Notes under the pieces: generated by a model
Database searches by the model: none
Told to the model about the DNA's origin: nothing
Seen by the model: the letters and a program-made list of their open reading frames with translations, nothing else
Position numbers and translations under genes: made by a program
Assembly: GCA_013180625.2 (NCBI GenBank)
Contig: SNVD02002434.1
Location: forward strand, 682,001 to 746,000
Source of the DNA: Boswellia sacra
Taxonomy: Eukaryota; Streptophyta; Magnoliopsida; Sapindales; Burseraceae
Reading direction: 5' to 3'
Length of the DNA stretch: 64,000 nt
Shown: positions 63,108 to 64,000 of the stretch, piece by piece
Layout: every line of letters starts with the position of its first letter
Numbering within the stretch: position 1 is the stretch's first letter

Positions 63108-63662
63108 CCGAGCGCAAAGGCATTCTTGTTTATGCACAGGTAATTAAATATTGTATGTATATGCTTAAGAAAATAAAATAATAATACAAAAAAGAAGAAC
63201 ATTAATTAAAAATAGAGCTGGCAGATAAAGAAACAAATTGATGAGATATAGATGGAAATGGGAATGGGATGAACGTGTTCAGATAAAAGAGGGGCCATTC
63301 ATGCATTAAAAAAAATATTATTCTACGTCTTTGACAGGCTGCGCAAGCCAGCTCCGTGTGTATCTAAGGAGATTGCGAGATCTTCTGATTTATGTTAAGA
63401 CACGATGCAACAATCCTACTGTTTACGTTACACAAAATGGTACTGGGAATCTTTCCAATATAAGCATTAACGCATTCTCTATTAATTTACCTATTATTAT
63501 CTATTAATTTAATAAATAAAAGCCCATAAAAGCATGTTCGAACTTAATTATATATACAATTAATATTATTAAATTCCATTTCAGGGGTTGATGAGTTTAA
63601 TAATGCTACGTTACCACTTCACTTGAGGAAGCTCTAAAGGATCCCATGACGAGAATAAATTA
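63108..63662 (+). pseudogene. Remnant of a second GH1 beta-glucosidase (three exons)
   Basis: Exon-like pieces at 63108-63139 (ERKGILVYAQ, same 32-nt length as exon 10 of the first copy), 63338-63439 (RLRDLLIYVKTRCNNPTVYV then TQNG) and from 63585 (GVDEFNNATLPL). They keep the GH1 order and intron positions. The nucleophile motif reads TQNG in place of TENG, so the catalytic Glu is Gln. The last piece needs a frame change to read SLEEALKDPMTRINYY and then stops. It is a dead, truncated copy from local tandem duplication. Confidence 0.8.
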
Positions 63663-64000
63663 CTATTAATTACCAACATCTTTTATTCCTTTAAAAGCCA
63701 TTAAGTAAATAAAAGAAAGGTACTCCTAGCGTAGCTAATTAATTACTAAGATAAATATAATTAATATGATCGATCATGGCACGGAGGGTGTGAATATATT
63801 GAGTATTGTTAGATATACAACCAAGTTGTACAATCTAATTCATACAACCTATATAACACAAAGTCACTGGGTGGATAAAAATAAAAGATAAATTAAATAA
63901 ATTTGAATAAATAAAGTAGGATCCACTCATCCATTGACTTTATACTAAATCATGTTGTATAAGTTAAGTAATATAATTTAGTTGTGTTACTCGTGAATAT
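63663..64000. other. Right-edge intergenic DNA
   Basis: AT-rich DNA. Between about 63800 and the window end, the stretches GAGTATTGTTAGATATACAA and (as reverse complement) CACGAGTAACACAACTAAAT hint at another small MITE, but similarity is weak and the element may continue past the edge. Confidence 0.3.

Overview
The window is nuclear DNA of a dicot plant, probably a woody species; a Citrus-like genome would fit, but I cannot prove the species. The signs are AT-rich intergenic DNA, multi-exon genes with short GT-AG introns, plant-specific families (EMSY-LIKE, MYB-CC, G-type lectin receptor kinases, GH1 beta-glucosidases) and dense nested plant transposons. No RNA gene, CRISPR array or viral sequence was recognised.

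Region 1 (1-16.5 kb) is ordinary gene space. It holds the 3' end of a lysine-rich protein gene (+), a short zeaxanthin-epoxidase-like FAD monooxygenase without an FHA domain (-, 8 exons, 446 aa), an EMSY-LIKE ENT/Agenet reader protein (-, 10 exons, 436 aa) and a MYB-CC (PHR1-like) transcription factor (-, 7 exons, 327 aa). I rebuilt the exon chains by hand; in each, the coding length is a multiple of three and the family motifs run across the joins.

Region 2 (16.5-47.8 kb) is a decayed tandem duplication loaded with transposons. The unit was a minus-strand G-type lectin S-receptor-like kinase gene, its flank, and the 3' end of an AAK1-like kinase gene. Copy A is receptor pseudogene A (16.56-25.02 kb) plus a 3' remnant of the AAK1-like gene (26.86-27.25 kb). 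Copy B is receptor pseudogene B (36.97-39.88 kb) plus the real AAK1-like gene (47.68-50.82 kb). Insertions with matching target-site duplications are: Copia-1 in the lectin domain of A, itself hit by a 5'-truncated LINE; Copia-2 at the duplication junction, itself hit by a solo-LTR-like element (which carries a hAT element) and by a second hAT element in its 5' LTR; a 550-bp TRIM in the membrane-segment region of B; and a 5.1-kb hAT transposon with an uninterrupted transposase reading frame upstream of B. A foldback MITE lies upstream of A.

Region 3 (47.7-64 kb) holds the AAK1-like (NAK family) kinase (-, 7 exons, 691 aa), a zf-HIT box C/D snoRNP assembly protein of the BCD1/ZNHIT6 type (+, 5 exons, 421 aa), a nearly complete but broken GH1 beta-glucosidase pseudogene (+), and the remnant of a second GH1 gene.

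No new biochemical system was found. The most notable content is the insertion history, readable base by base because two paralogous copies can be compared, together with an apparently complete hAT element next to possible non-autonomous relatives, an intact-looking TRIM, and GC-AG introns supported by reading frame in two healthy genes.
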